Below, piece by piece: positions 1 through 11,356 of a stretch of 64,000 bases of DNA. Positions within the stretch are counted from its first letter, which is position 1. Every line of letters starts with the position of its first letter. Source of the DNA: Tillus elongatus. Lineage: Eukaryota; Arthropoda; Insecta; Coleoptera; Cleridae. The notes beneath the pieces were generated by a model. It was not told the origin of the DNA, did not search any database, and was given only the letters and a program-made list of their open reading frames with translations. The translations under genes were made by a program, and so were the position numbers. The stretch covers positions 70,956,082-71,020,081 of the forward strand of contig OZ023270.1 of the NCBI GenBank assembly GCA_964006375.1, read 5' to 3'.

Positions 1-330
1 TACCTCTACATGTATCGGGGGTGGCTGCAGGATGATGTAGGAGAACGTGGGAGGTAGAGAAAAGGGCGGGGGTAGGTGGGGGTTGGACGGGAGACGTTGC
101 AGATCAGATGGACGGTCCCGGTCTGATCAAACACTACTAGCTCTTCGATCAATACTCGCGGAGAAAACCTAAACAACACGACGACCACCATCTCTCACAT
201 CCATGCCGCCGCCTCCTGCCGCCGTCCCTCTTGCCACCTCCTGCAGACTCTACCAGCCTCCTGTGATCAGAGGTGACGGTCGATCTCCAGGGGGACACAT
301 CACATATGACATAATATGTTTATTTATCAA
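1..330. other. GC-rich block of unknown nature
   Basis: This stretch is clearly richer in G and C than the sequence after it and contains runs such as GCCGCCGCCTCCTGCCGCC. The open frames are short (longest 61 codons, minus strand) and match no family I know. It could be an exon edge, a 5' UTR or promoter, or the edge of a GC-rich repeat cut by the window start. Confidence 0.3.
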
Positions 331-940
331 TTAGTGCCCACGGAAATTTATGCACTAATAATAATTCCAGATTGTTAGCAAATGTAAATATCAAAATCAT
401 TTTCCATACTAATGGACATTTTAGTGAGAATTTCTTGTAGTCTGCTAAATCGACTTAACTAAACGTAAATTGGAGGAACGGGGTGGATTTACAGACCATA
501 ATTTCTAAGTAATTAAACTGAAATTTCTTTAATTTCTAAGTGTCATTTTTCTATGAAATAAAATTGGTATGTTACATGTTCTCAGTTATTTTATTCGTGA
601 CCAGCTGTTGCCCGCGTGGAATTCAATTATAGTATTAATAATAATAACCATATTTTTCAGGTTGTATAGGCCTAACATATAAATACCTTACAAACTTACA
701 TAGATATACAAATTAAACCTAAAACAATTGTTAATATTGCAAGAAAAGAGTCTCAAAATTTCAAAAAAAAATCCATATTCTCTCGAGTAACAAATGACCA
801 CAATGAAACAATGGTTTACATGCAGTCGGCTATATCAACAATCCATGGCAACTGTCAAACAGATATTGAAACAATTTATTTAAAGTCGCCAGGTTGCCAA
901 AGAGATTTAATGTTTCATTTCTTGTTTGTTGTTTTTTAAT
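331..940. other. AT-rich interval, nothing recognised
   Basis: No coding region or element ends can be supported. The phrase GACCAGCTGTTGCCCGCGTG near 600 looks like the start of a common insect repeat, but I could not delimit it. Confidence 0.3.
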
Positions 941-955
941 TCGCTAATGAGGATA

Positions 956-961
<6 letters not shown>

Positions 962-1044
<83 letters not shown>
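962..1044. repeat. (TA)n microsatellite
   Basis: Pure TA dinucleotides at the central position of the first nested HINE-TA copy. Confidence 0.95.
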
Positions 1045-1047
<3 letters not shown>

Positions 1048-1252
1048 ACCGATAATTTAAAAAAAAATGGACCAATCTTGTTCAAATTTGGTGAGTACCC
1101 TCCTTTTGCAAGTGGCCTGGATAAGTTCGTTAGCCAGAAATCTTAACAAAAATTCACTATCCCGACTTTTGAATTTTGAAAAAAATTCTTCAACTGAGCG
1201 CTAATTAGGCCCCCCAGAACACATATCTGGGGTCAGTTTCAATTTTTATATG

Positions 1253-1253
<1 letters not shown>

Positions 1254-1342
<89 letters not shown>
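1254..1342. repeat. (TA)n microsatellite
   Basis: Pure TA tract preceded by CAATTTTTATATG and followed by TTCACACCGATAACTC, the standard HINE-TA flanks. Confidence 0.95.
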
Positions 1343-1344
<2 letters not shown>

Positions 1345-1911
1345 CACACCGATAACTCAAAAAATAATGGGTCGATTTTGATTAAATTTGGTAAATAAAT
1401 TCCTTTTGCAAATGGCTTGGATAAGTTCGTTAGCCAGGAAAATCTGCCCAGGTTTTCCTGGAAAATTTTGTGTTTCCTTTCTAAAAAAATTTATATCTCC
1501 GGAATTAACAAAGTAAGGACAACCAAATGTTGTACGCGTGTTTGTATTATAAAGAGTGAACTCCTTACCAAAATGTAGGTCTCTAGCTTTAAAGACAAAA
1601 AAGTTATTGGCAGTTAAAAAACACATTTTGGAGTTTTCCTCAAAACGTCAAACTCGCAATTTTAAACGTCAAAATTGGCAATGAACGTGAAACAAATACG
1701 GATTTTAAAAAGAGAATGTTGCAAAAAGAAATGTGCTCTGCAAAGCCTTAAGTTTCAGATTCAACCGTCATTGCCCTCCATTTTACTCAAATATTTACAG
1801 AAAATTCATTCCAAATGGAACCTTTCTCTGATGCTTTGGCTGTCGGTTTAGTTGAGTTGATGCTTTCGCTGTAGGTTTAGTGAAGTTTATGGTTTAACAG
1901 TCTATAATTTT

Positions 1912-2460
1912 ATTTTAGCTAATTTTCGTAGAACAAATTCGTTAATGCATTTTTGCATTTGTTATCGAAATATGATGCGTTTGTAAGAAAAAAATCTGGA
2001 CACAGTAAGTGCATTTTGGTAGCGAATTTTCGGTAATTTTGCAGTTTAGTTCCCGAACGCTTTTCAAAAAACTGTTTTCAGAAACCTGCCTAGGCCCCCC
2101 TGGATCCACAAACCCCAAGAAAAATGTATTGTTCACACTCCCCAAGGAAGTTACGGGACAGGGAGGGAGTAGGGGTGTATAATTTTTTTTAGCTAATTTT
2201 CGTAGAACAAATTCGTTAATGCATTTTTGCATTTCTTATCGAAATATGATGCGTTTGTAAGAAAAAAATCTGGACGCAGTAAGTGCGTTTTGGTAGCGAA
2301 TTTTCGGTAAATTTGCAGTTTAGCTCCCGAACGATTTTCAAAAAACTGTTTTCAGAAACCTGCCTAGGGCCCCACTGGATTCACAAACCCCCAAAAAACA
2401 TTTCTTGTTCACACCCCTCAAGGAAGTTATGGGACCAGGAGTGAGTAGGGGTGCTGGGCG
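1912..2460. repeat. Direct duplication of ~272 bp
   Basis: The block starting TAGCTAATTTTCGTAGAAC near 1915 is repeated near 2187. Both copies run through GAAATATGATGCGTTTGTAAG, a degraded GACGCAGTAAGTGCG hairpin, and CCCAAGGAAGTTACGGGA-type sequence. The second copy continues into the left arm of the palindrome. Confidence 0.8.
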
Positions 2461-3143
2461 GGGTAGGTAGTAAAAAGGAAATATAAGCAGAAAATTCCAA
2501 TAAAACGGGCTAGAAAGCTGTCTTTTTTACATCTTGAAGCCATATCCCCCTTAAACCCTGCCTACACCACACAGCATCCCTATCCCCCCAGGTGCCGTAA
2601 CTTCCTTGGCGGGTAGGAACAATACATTTTTCTTGTGGTTTATGCATCGAGGATGGTTGTATGCACACGAAGGGAGAAGTAAAATCCCCACGACGAAGCA
2701 GACACCCCCGACCCCCCACCCCCGCCATAAGTCGAACCGGGGGGGTTTGCTTCGTCGTAAGCATTTTCGTTCTCCCCTTCGTGTGCATACAACCACCCTC
2801 GATGCATAAATCACAAGAAAAACTTCTTGTTCATACCCCCCAAGGAAGTTATGTGACCTGTGGCAAATAGGGGTGCTGTGCGGGGTAGGCAGGATTTAAT
2901 GGGGATATGGCTTCAAATAAACAGCTTTCAAGCAGTTTTATTCGCATTTTCTGCTCATATTTCCTTTTTACTACCTACCCCGCCCAGCACCTCTATTTAC
3001 TCTCAGTCCCGTAACTTCTTTGGGGGCTGTGAACAAAAATTTTTTCTTGTGGTTTGTGCATCCGGGTGGGGTTCTAGTAATGTTTCTGAAAACAATTTTT
3101 TTGAAAAGCGTTCGGGAGCTAATCTGCAAATTTACCGAATTTT
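2300..3143. repeat. Large imperfect palindrome (foldback-like), arms ~400 bp
   Basis: The left arm from about 2300 reads as the reverse complement of the right arm ending near 3143. Landmarks pair in mirror order: GCTCCCGAACG (2323) with CGTTCGGGAGC (3111); GGCGGGGTAGGTAGTAAAAA (2457) with its complement near 2968; GACGAAGCAGACACCCCC (2692) with GGGGGGGTTTGCTTCGTC near 2740. The centre is near 2729, and the arms differ by scattered substitutions. All ORFs in it are mirror artefacts. It resembles a foldback-type MITE lodged in, or forming part of, the surrounding HINE-TA composite. A half copy lies at 40690-41110. Confidence 0.85.
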
Positions 3144-3589
3144 CATGAAATCCTTCAAATATCAATAACTCAATTTGCTATTAGTGTAAGCTTTGTTGGT
3201 TAGGAAACCAACATTTAAGTTTATTTTCGGAAAATGTTTGTATATTTTCAAATCGTAAGTAATTTGGATAAAATATAGTACATTGTTTCTACTACATAGG
3301 CTATACCGATAATCAGATTGATGCCTGCTCGCATTTGCTATTAAAAAGATTTTTATGAAAATTCACTTCCACAACACATTAGCTGCATCTAGACTTTTGA
3401 AAAATGTTTATATATTTTCAAACAATAAAGTTATTTCGATGAAATATGGTACATTGTTTCTACTATATAGGCAACCAAGTTTAATGCCTGCTTCATCAAA
3501 GAAAGACATTTGCTATAAAAAATATTTTAAAGAAAATTCGCTACCATAACGCACTTGCTGCGTCCAGAGATTTTTAAAATGGTTGGTTA

Positions 3590-3990
3590 TACTTTTGTAG
3601 AACACACAGACATTATTATGTGTTATGACGAGGCTGGATCAAATTCTAGTGAAGCTCAGCGAATCTGCTGAGAAAAATATCGCAGACAAGTTCCTAATGT
3701 GAGAACATTTATCGACGTTCAACATTGGTAGAAGATGACTGCTTTAAAAAAGGAAAAGTTGACATTGGGGTTTGACGAAGTCGTCTCACCGTTAACAAAG
3801 AAGAATCCATTTTGCAAAAGGTAGAAAATAATCCTGGGATAAGCGTAATAAAAATAAGTTCTGTTCTACACAATCTAAACCTCGAGTCAGCCATACAAGT
3901 CCTTAAGGAACACTTTCTTCACCCGTTCCATTTCCAAAAAGTTCACCACTTACTAAAAGATCATTTACCCTGTGTAAACATTTAAATATT
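3590..3990 (+). pseudogene. Decayed Tc1/mariner transposase, DUF4817-type N-terminus
   Basis: Conceptual translation from about 3590 gives FVEHTDIIMCYDEAGSNSS, then a region ending NVRTFIDV. This is the layout of the DUF4817 helix-turn-helix domain found at the N-terminus of many insect mariner-type transposases. Stops and frameshifts follow, and a later patch reads like the second DNA-binding helix (LRNTFFTRSISKKF). No DDE catalytic domain is seen. The recombinase would have bound terminal inverted repeats in the nucleus. This copy is dead. No ends were identified. Confidence 0.55.
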
Positions 3991-4244
3991 GAAGCTGACA
4001 AATGGGCATGCTCTTCGATAGAAGACCTCTTCAATTCATTGATTGTTGTTGCCCTTAGTTGGTGAAACTGGTCCATACTGCATACAGACCTGGAGAGTAC
4101 TTTTCTGGCTTCACTGTTGGGTTTTGTTTCTGTAAGTGAACGGCGTAACCAGTGCGTAAGGGAACTGGAACAAGTGGCCCTTCTGAATTCTAGATGTTCT
4201 AGGATGTTCTTCAACCGTTTACAGAAACGTTGGAGAACATCCAA
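3903..4244 (-). CDS. Unrecognised 113-codon open frame
   Basis: An intact 113-codon frame on the minus strand, rich in Arg, Ser and Leu, without a signal peptide or membrane segment. I do not recognise it. The plus strand here also gives an open stretch ending in acidic residues (SLDSEDDDF then stop). Either frame could be an exon remnant or TE debris downstream of the mariner N-terminus. No splice evidence was found, so a real gene is doubtful. Confidence 0.12.
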   Translation of the reverse strand: MDVLQRFCKRLKNILEHLEFRRATCSSSLTHWLRRSLTETKPNSEARKVLSRSVCSMDQFHQLRATTINELKRSSIEEHAHLSASIFKCLHRVNDLLVSGELFGNGTGEESVP

Positions 4245-4249
4245 GACGG

Positions 4250-5090
4250 CATCGTCTTTAGACTCTGAAGATGACGATTTCTAATTTTTAAGTATCTAAA
4301 TATATTTGTTAATTTTATTTCTTAAGAGTGGGTTAAACAACGGTTGTTAATGCTTTTTTCCGTCTTAGTGCAATTATACAGTTTAGCGAACTGAATGTTT
4401 TGAACATACTAAGTATATCTGTACATATAAACTATTATCCAACAATTCCACCAGCATCGCAACTAAGAGAGTAGGGCTTTTACTAAGATAGTTGAGTTAT
4501 AGGATGCGACAAATTAGATTTCTTGTGTAATTTTGATAAACCGGAAGCATATAATTCGTTCAACTAACTCTTTAAACATACCCATATATATTCAGGTTGC
4601 AAAAGCCACTGTGTCACGTAAATAACATAATGATGGCGATATTGTGCGGTGACTCATCTGTCTAGCGCACTATTTTTCAATTGAAACAATTTACGAATTT
4701 ATTAGAAAAGAACTTGAAATTGATGTTTAAAATGCTAATTTTACTATTTCGCATTTTATTAACTGACATAAATGATAATTAAATTTTATGTGTGCGTGTG
4801 TGGTGTGAGAATATTCATAGAGTCATTAGTCAATGGCCTCGGTCCCGTAAATTGGGATGAGTGAACCAATAACGCTGGTTTCAATTGGTAAACTAGTTAA
4901 TCAATATGTTTATTACGTTAGGTGTCAATTTTCTACAAATAAAAAAATTATGCTTATTATATACAGGTGGCTAGAAACTTAACTAACACACCAAAAACCG
5001 CATAGACTTTTCATGTAATTTTATATCCATTTGCCTGAATCCACAAATAGTTCACAACAGGGCTAGAATCCTAAAGTCCTTTGACGCATT
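4250..5090. other. AT-rich interval, nothing recognised
   Basis: No element ends or credible ORFs. A short TGTGTGCGTGTGTGGTGTG run lies near 4790. Confidence 0.3.
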
Positions 5091-5096
5091 ATTTTC

Positions 5097-5183
5097 TTAG
5101 CGAATTTTCGTAGAAATAATTCACATTTTACAACGCATCGACTATAAAACATTCAAAAAAATTACTTCAAATTATACACATAT

Positions 5184-5190
<7 letters not shown>
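5097..5190 (+). mobile_element. HINE-TA 5'-end fragment
   Basis: TTAGCGAATTTTCGTAGAAA near 5098 matches the family's 5' hairpin strand. The sequence then diverges before reaching a TA tract, so this is a degraded or truncated start. Confidence 0.35.

Positions 5191-5267
<77 letters not shown>
5191..5267. repeat. (TA)n microsatellite, left flank of mariner A1
   Basis: The pure TA tract abuts the mariner end GGGTGGCGCATTG directly. Confidence 0.95.
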
Positions 5268-5271
<4 letters not shown>

Positions 5272-6998
5272 GGCGCATTGAAAACGAAACAGACCGATTT
5301 GCGTCCAGAGAATTTTTTTTAAGAAGCGCTGAAACGGCAATTTTAATATTGAGAGGGACCTGTTTTGACATAAAACCCAACTTTGTCACATGAACCCCTT
5401 AAGGGTGGTGATAACAACCCTTATATTTTAAATAGGGAACATGGGCGAATGTTACATCATTTAGAAGCTCTTACTATTCTGAATTCAGCACACTATTTTT
5501 TTTGAAGTTTTATCAACTGATTTAAAAATTATTCACAGTTGGAGTTGCAAGAACGTATTTCATTCATTGTGATAAGAAATCCACCAATTAGTCAATTTTT
5601 CGTTAAAAAAAAACTAAAAAACAAAACCAAACGTTCAAAAATGTTTATTCAGTTAAGTAAGTGTTCAAATTGTTGACCACCAGCTTCCATACAAAAGTAC
5701 AAATTTTGTTTAAAACGAGCTCTGACATTCTGGAGCATTTGTGGAGTTATTAGACGGCATTCTTCAACAATGCGTCGTCGTAATTCTTTCAGAGACTCTG
5801 GTTCTGTTGCAAAAATTATCTCTTTAAATGGCCCCATAGAAAGAAGTCTAAAGAAGTTAAATTCGGTGATCTAGGGGACCACTCAATAGCACCTCTACGC
5901 CCAATCCATTGCTCTGGAAACTCTCTGTTCAAAAACTCCCTAACACAATGTCAGTTAGTAGAGGGTAAACGATATCTTCTAGTAACTCCAAATACGTTTC
6001 GCCAATCAAATTGCCATCAAGAAAAATTGGACCGATGAAACGGTCTCAAAAAATGCCACTCCAGACATTCAATTTCTGTGGAGTTTGAGTGTGGGCTTCG
6101 TGAAAATTTATTGGATTATTATCTGCCCAATAATGACAATTATGACGATGGACTGTAGAGTTTAATAAAAAAGTACACTCGTCTGAAAAAGAGATACTGA
6201 ACAGAAAGTTCCCGTTATCAGCTATTCGTGCAGTCATAACTTCACAAAACTCCAGCCGCCCATCAAAATCATCTTCATTCAGTTGTTGTACAAGATGAAT
6301 TTTATACGGGTGAAATTTATGATGATTCAATATTCCCTGAATAGTTCTTCTTTTGATGTTTGACACAGTGGCCAATTTTCTCGTGCTCAAAGTTGGGTCT
6401 GCAGCAATTTGTCCTAAAACTTCAATTTCAGTAGTCTCATTTCTAACCGGAAATTCACGTTCAGGATCCCGTTTTTTTGTTGGCTACTGAACCACTTTGT
6501 CGAAACTTTGCAACTAACTCCAAAATGTATTTTCTGTTAACATGTCTGTAATTATTTCAACTCTTTCCTCTACAGAATACACCATTGTGAAATTAATTTT
6601 CGGTAGTACTATCAAGTATCAAACCGCATTTCTCTCATTCCGATAAGAAATGTTCTGATAGTCAATTTTTTATTTACAATCCAGCAAAACATTGACTATC
6701 AGCACTTTCTTATCGGAATGAGTGAAATGCGTTTTTGCATCTTCAACTGTGAATAATTTTTAAACGAGTTGATAAAACTTCCAAAAAAATTTATGTGTAA
6801 ATTTAGAAAAGAGAGCTTTCAAATGATGTAACACACGACCCACGTTCCCTATATCACCACCCTTAAGGGGTTGATGTGACAAAGTTGAGTTTTATGTCAA
6901 AACATGTTCCCCTCAATATTAAAATTGACGTGTTTCAGCGTTTCGTAAAAAAAAATTTCTCTGGACGCAAATCGGTCTGTTTCGTTTTCAATGCGCCG

Positions 6999-7001
<3 letters not shown>
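5268..7001 (-). mobile_element. Tc1/mariner element, family A copy 1
   Basis: The ends are inverted: GGGTGGCGCATTGAAAACG at 5268 and its near-complement ending CAATGCGCCGCCC at 7001. The arms stay similar for about 190 bp through the AACCCCTTAAGGGTGGTGA segment. (TA)n lies on both sides, as expected for an element that targets and duplicates TA. Length is 1734 bp. The minus-strand transposase inside is defective (next entry). The same family occurs at 25736-27578 and 34413 onward. Confidence 0.9.
5649..6585 (-). pseudogene. Mariner A1 transposase, internally deleted
   Basis: The start codon at 6583-6585 opens MVYSVEERVEIIT and the stop lies at 5649. Compared with copies A2 and A3, about 80 bp encoding most of the DUF4817 helix-turn-helix is missing, with ATTAC/AGACATG at the joint. 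A second deletion near 5950 removes the segment with the second catalytic Asp (QQDGAHPHYS in A2). The first catalytic region remains (FSDECTFLLN). The C-terminal GGQQFEHLLN is conserved. Frameshifts also break the frame. It cannot encode an active DDE recombinase, though the ends could still be mobilised by a related enzyme. Confidence 0.85.

Positions 7002-7083
<82 letters not shown>
7002..7083. repeat. (TA)n microsatellite, right flank of mariner A1
   Basis: Pure TA directly after the right mariner end, so the element sits inside a TA tract. Confidence 0.95.
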
Positions 7084-7550
<467 letters not shown>

Positions 7551-9345
7551 TTATATGTGTTTATATAGTTCGCTAGATTTTAAGAAATTTATTATGTTTT
7601 CTGGTGCTACTGTGGCTAGCGTTACCATGGCTATATTTTCGCCTAAAAACAACTTTCTTTGGAGTCTGTGTTTAGTGTACTCTGTGAAAATATGACTTGC
7701 TGAAAGGCTCACATTGCAAGTGTCACAAACTGGTGGAATTTGTTGTTCCAGTAGGTACTTGTCTGTGAGTGCTGTGTGTCCTATCCGGAGTCTTCTCATA
7801 ACGGCCAGGGATCTGCGACTTAGTATAGGTGGTTGGAATGATTTAATGGTTGGTGCTAGTTCGTGCAGCTTGGTGGTTTGACTATTCCAGTATATTTGCC
7901 ATTTTTCGTAAATTACTGCTTTAACTTGTGGTATTAATATTTTTTGATATTGGCTTCTTACCGTTGTGCCTTGTGTGATCGCTCTTTTAGCAGCAGTATC
8001 TTCTAGCTTATTGCCTAGCAATGCCGAACTATGCGGGTACCCAAACGAATGTAATGTGTGTAGATTGGTGTTCAAGATCGTGATCAGTATTTTGTATTTC
8101 CCTTGCTATATGGTTCTTGGTATATAGGCTACTTATTTCATTTAATGCCAATTTAGAGTCAGATGACTATTTTCGTTGAACAATTGGAAATGCCTTTTAT
8201 ACTCTTTATGGCTTGCAGAATTGTAAAAAGTTCAGCTGTGCCAATACTGATGTCCGCGGGTAATTTGAAAAGCTGCTCAGAGGAGGGCAATGTCACTATC
8301 GCCCCACCTACTCCATGTGGTGACTTAGAGGCATCGGTGTACATTACCAATTCGGAATTATATTCTCTTAGTATTTCTGTAAATATTGTTTGGTGTTTTG
8401 GCTTGTTTCGGTAACATTAATGATGTGTTACAGTCTATTCTTAATTGAAGCAATTGGGGGTGTATCTGATTTTGGATTTTCAGTGGTTCCTGCGAGATCA
8501 ATTTGGTAGATGGCTTTTATTATTTCTGATATAAGACGTGGTTTTTCGGTGGTGCTGGACCGCTGATGACTGTGGCATTGGGTGTCAGTTAGGACTAAGC
8601 GAACAGGATTATTTGCTGAACGAGAAATTCTCAAAGCGTACGTCAAAATTAGCAATTGTCGTCTTAAAAAGAGTGGCAGCTCATTTGACTCTCTTTGCAT
8701 ACTTGTTGTAGGCTTTGTTTTAAAGGCACCGAGAAATAGTCTCATAGCTGTATTCTGCATGGTATTTAGTGGTTTAAGTGTAGTTGTATAAACTATTGCA
8801 TCATAATCTATTTTAGATTGTATTAGTGATCTGTATAAGCTAATCAAAACTGATTATTTTGCTCCCCAGTCGTAGTGAGCTACAGCTTTGAGAATGTTCA
8901 ATCTGCTAGCACATTACGTTCTGATATAGTTTATTTGATGCTTCCATGACAGTTTTGTATCGAATATAACACCCAGGAATTTGTGATGGTCTACTCTGGA
9001 AAGCGTTGCACTGTTTAGTATAAGGTTTGGTACAGTTTCCTGGTGGTGCTTTCGACTGAATAACATAAATTTAGTTTTCTCTGCTGAGAATTTGTAACCT
9101 GTGTATCTTGTCCATTGCTCTAAATCCTTTAGTGTTTCTTGGATTAGTTGTGCTGTGGTGCGTCTGTTTTTACCTCTGCAGAAAACAACTAAATCATCAG
9201 CATATAAAAGGTGTTTGACGAGTTTCACGATTTTGCTTCCAATGTCGTTGATAGCAATCTGAAAAAAGGTTGGGCTTAAAACTGACCACGATGACACCCA
9301 GTTTTCTTGTACATAGCTGTTAGACAAAGTGCCATTTACCCTTTT
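7551..9345 (-). pseudogene. LINE reverse transcriptase/RNase H, 3' portion (I/Jockey-group)
   Basis: Reading on the minus strand: 9327-8914 carries the RT core with SVLSPTFF and the catalytic YADD box (HLLYADDLVVF), followed by KFLGVIFDTKLSWKHQI. 8847-8428 carries the thumb/connection region. 8350-8159 carries RNase H starting YTDASKSPHGVGGA with a later Glu in GTAELFTIL. 8075-7551 carries the C-terminal tail with a Cys-His motif (CDTC...SASHIF). The parts are separated by frameshifts and stops. The enzyme would have reverse-transcribed its own RNA at nicked target DNA. The N-terminal part of this RT lies at 10162-10553, beyond a nested insertion. Confidence 0.85.
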
Positions 9346-10165
9346 TTGCCACCCTCAGGGCTCGTCCGCGGCTTTGCCGCCCCGATAACACTGCAACCTT
9401 TGGCTTATTGAGCATGCCCTTTGTCTTTTTACTCCACCCATTCCAAAATCACTGTGCCCTGAACTAGTCTGCACAGCGATTGGTAGGGTGAAGTTTTATA
9501 ATGCTATGTCTCCGGTCTAGACTGACCGTATATCAGTTGTCTTTTGCGGTCCAGAGCTTTACATACGCACAAGATGTGCTGGGCTGATTCTTCCCTCTCG
9601 CCGCAGAGTCTGCATGCGAGGTCCCCCTCGAACCGCCCCATTTTACGCAGGTGTTTCTTGACGGCCATGTGTCTTGTCAAGAGACCTGTTATGTTTTTGA
9701 GCTGACCCCTGCTAAGATTTAGTAGCTCCACAGCTCTCTTTGAACTGGGTTCGGCAATTATTGACTTCCCATGTCTGAGCCCTGGACAGTCTGCCCAGTA
9801 CACCTTGTGTTGGTTTCTTACCCAAGACTTAATAGCTTCCCTGGCAGTGCTTTTTGTCACGCGCAGAGCCGGTGCTGGGTCCAGAAATGGTTCTGCTGAC
9901 CCTCTCTTCGCGAGACTATCAGCTTCTTCATTGCCTTTTACCCACGAGTGACCCAACACCAAGATGGGGGTGGCCTCATTTTTCCCAGCCAGATTACTAG
10001 TATCATCTCGACACTCACTCACCAGCCGGGAATTTACCCGTGGGCTACTTAAGGCCTGCCTGGTTGTTTGTGGATCCGCTTGTTGGTGTAGCCCTTCCTC
10101 TTGTTCTCCCGCACACAGTGCAGGATGGCGTTCATTTCGGCCTGAGAGAGGGATTCTCTAGGATT
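9345..10165 (-). mobile_element. Second LINE 3' fragment inserted within the first LINE
   Basis: Minus-strand coding from about 10160 starts mid-RNase H (SQAEMNAILHCVRENKRKG), shifts frame near 10060, and continues at 10022-9504 with GHSWVKGNEEADSLAKRGS and a C-terminal CRLCGE...SAQHILCVC zinc-like motif. About 150 bp of GC-rich 3' UTR follow. Its composition is markedly more GC-rich than the host LINE. On both sides the host LINE reads across: ALCKILE ends on the upstream side and NGTLSNSYVQEN resumes on the other. This is a 5'-truncated insertion nested in an older LINE, or a replacement, since some host RT sequence is missing between the two sides. Confidence 0.75.
9504..10022 (-). pseudogene. 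RNase H C-terminal half and Cys-His tail of nested LINE
   Basis: A 172-codon open frame. GHSWVKGNEEADSLA is the last RNase H helix with the final catalytic Asp of LINE RNase H domains (usual form GHSGVxGNExAD; here Trp replaces Gly). The remainder is the conserved post-RNase H region (LTRHMAVKKHLRKMG, CRLCGEREES). The upstream RNase H strands lie in another frame. The ATG at its start is internal, so it is not a true gene start. Confidence 0.8.
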
Positions 10166-10553
10166 TTACAGAGTGCACATGTCAGCGAAATTGGTCTGTA
10201 TGATAGTGGGTCGTTTTTTGATTTTCCTTCTTTATGGATCGGCATTATTATAGATTGTAGCCACTGGTCTGGAAACACCTGCTGGGACCATACGTAGTTG
10301 TAGAGCTGGACTAGATATTCTAAGGAAAGGTTTGAGAGATGTTTGAGAAAGATTGTTGGGATATTGTCTGGTCCAGCACCAGATTTTTTGGAGCTGGTAA
10401 TAGCGTGCTTTAATTCATCTATGATTATTGCAGCATTTATAAGGTGATCTTGACATTCGTTTGTTGCTATTGTTGTGTTTTTTAGTTGTTGTCTGTGTTG
10501 GATGAATTCTCTGGTGTAACGCTTGTTGCTCGATTTTTCGTAATAGTTTCCGC
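10162..10553 (-). pseudogene. LINE RT fingers region (upstream part of the 7551-9345 LINE)
   Basis: A continuous open frame without ATG on the minus strand, from about 10553 to 10162. Landmarks in order: ELKHAITSSKKSGAGPDNIP (RT motif 0/1), FPDQWLQSIIMPIHKEGKS (motif 1) and YRPISLTCALCKILE (motif 2), then the break where the second LINE begins. It fits the N-terminal third of an I/Jockey-group RT and is collinear with the YADD-containing part at 8914-9345. Confidence 0.85.
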
Positions 10554-10559
10554 TATATA

Positions 10560-10988
10560 TCTACAGTGTGATTTATCTGGCTATAAATATAAATATATAT
10601 GGTGTATTTTGTTTTGGAACACTAGTTATACTTTTCTGTTATATATTTTAACGTCAAAAAATGTTCAAAATACCACTGTTTTTAAATTGTCAATGGAGAT
10701 TGTAGTCTATATACTTAAAATATAAAGTTCTGTTTATCTACCTTATTGAAAATCAATATTTACCTGTTATTTCTTATTTTTCTTTGCCAGATATATGTAC
10801 TCTGTCTCTCTCTCTCTCTCTACTGGGTTTGACTTACCAATATTCAAAATTCTTTGCACAAATTAAATTGTTAACAATTATTATGATATTATATAGAGCA
10901 ACCTGCTTATTTTCTTTTAATATTTCTCAAGTTTAGCCACCTCCCTCTGTTGTTTTAATAGATTATATGCGTTTATTTATTTTCCCTC

Positions 10989-11087
<99 letters not shown>

Positions 11088-11350
11088 GGTCAATGAAAAA
11101 CCTTGTTTCTTTTAGATAAATTATTGCTATTTAATTTATGACACACACTTTAACTCTTCGCCTAATTTAGTTTAAACAATGACGCAATTTAAATTTTTAA
11201 TCTACGTCCCTTGAACGTTTCTACTGATTCACTTTGATATACGTTACCGCGGTTTTAAATTTATACGTTGTCATGGTAATAAATTGCTCTGCTGCTCCCT
11301 CTGGTGACATTTATTTTGACTATGTGTTTTCACCTCAAATTCTGCCGATT
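10560..11350. other. AT-rich interval with TA tract and CT run
   Basis: Contains a TCTCTCTC run near 10805 and the TA tract at 10992-11085. No HINE-TA flanks and no coding signal. Confidence 0.35.
10992..11085. repeat. (TA)n microsatellite
   Basis: Pure TA tract preceded by CCCTCTGCA and followed by AATGGTCAATG. It lacks standard HINE-TA flanks. Confidence 0.95.
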
Positions 11351-11356
11351 CGATGA

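Larger units (their letters stand above)
941..3573 (+). mobile_element. Composite HINE-TA element with nested copies
   Basis: Two 5' parts lie head to tail. The first has TTCGCTAATGAGG near 942 and a TA tract at 962-1044. The second has the conserved CCCGACTTTTGAATTTTG block near 1160 and a TA tract at 1254-1342. Each tract is followed by the family's CACACCGATAA-type block. From about 1915 the element carries duplicated TAGCTAATTTTCGTAGAAC blocks and then a large palindrome (separate entry). Two 3' ends follow, at about 3354-3396 (degenerate) and 3530-3573, the latter with ACGCACTTGCTGCGT followed by CCAGAGATTTTT. It has no transposition gene and is read as non-autonomous. Inference: several insertions and rearrangements merged here. 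Confidence 0.6.

Noticed and set aside
2510..3168. ORFs of 64-102 codons within the palindrome
   Set aside because: They appear in mirror pairs on both strands because of the inverted repeat and match no family.
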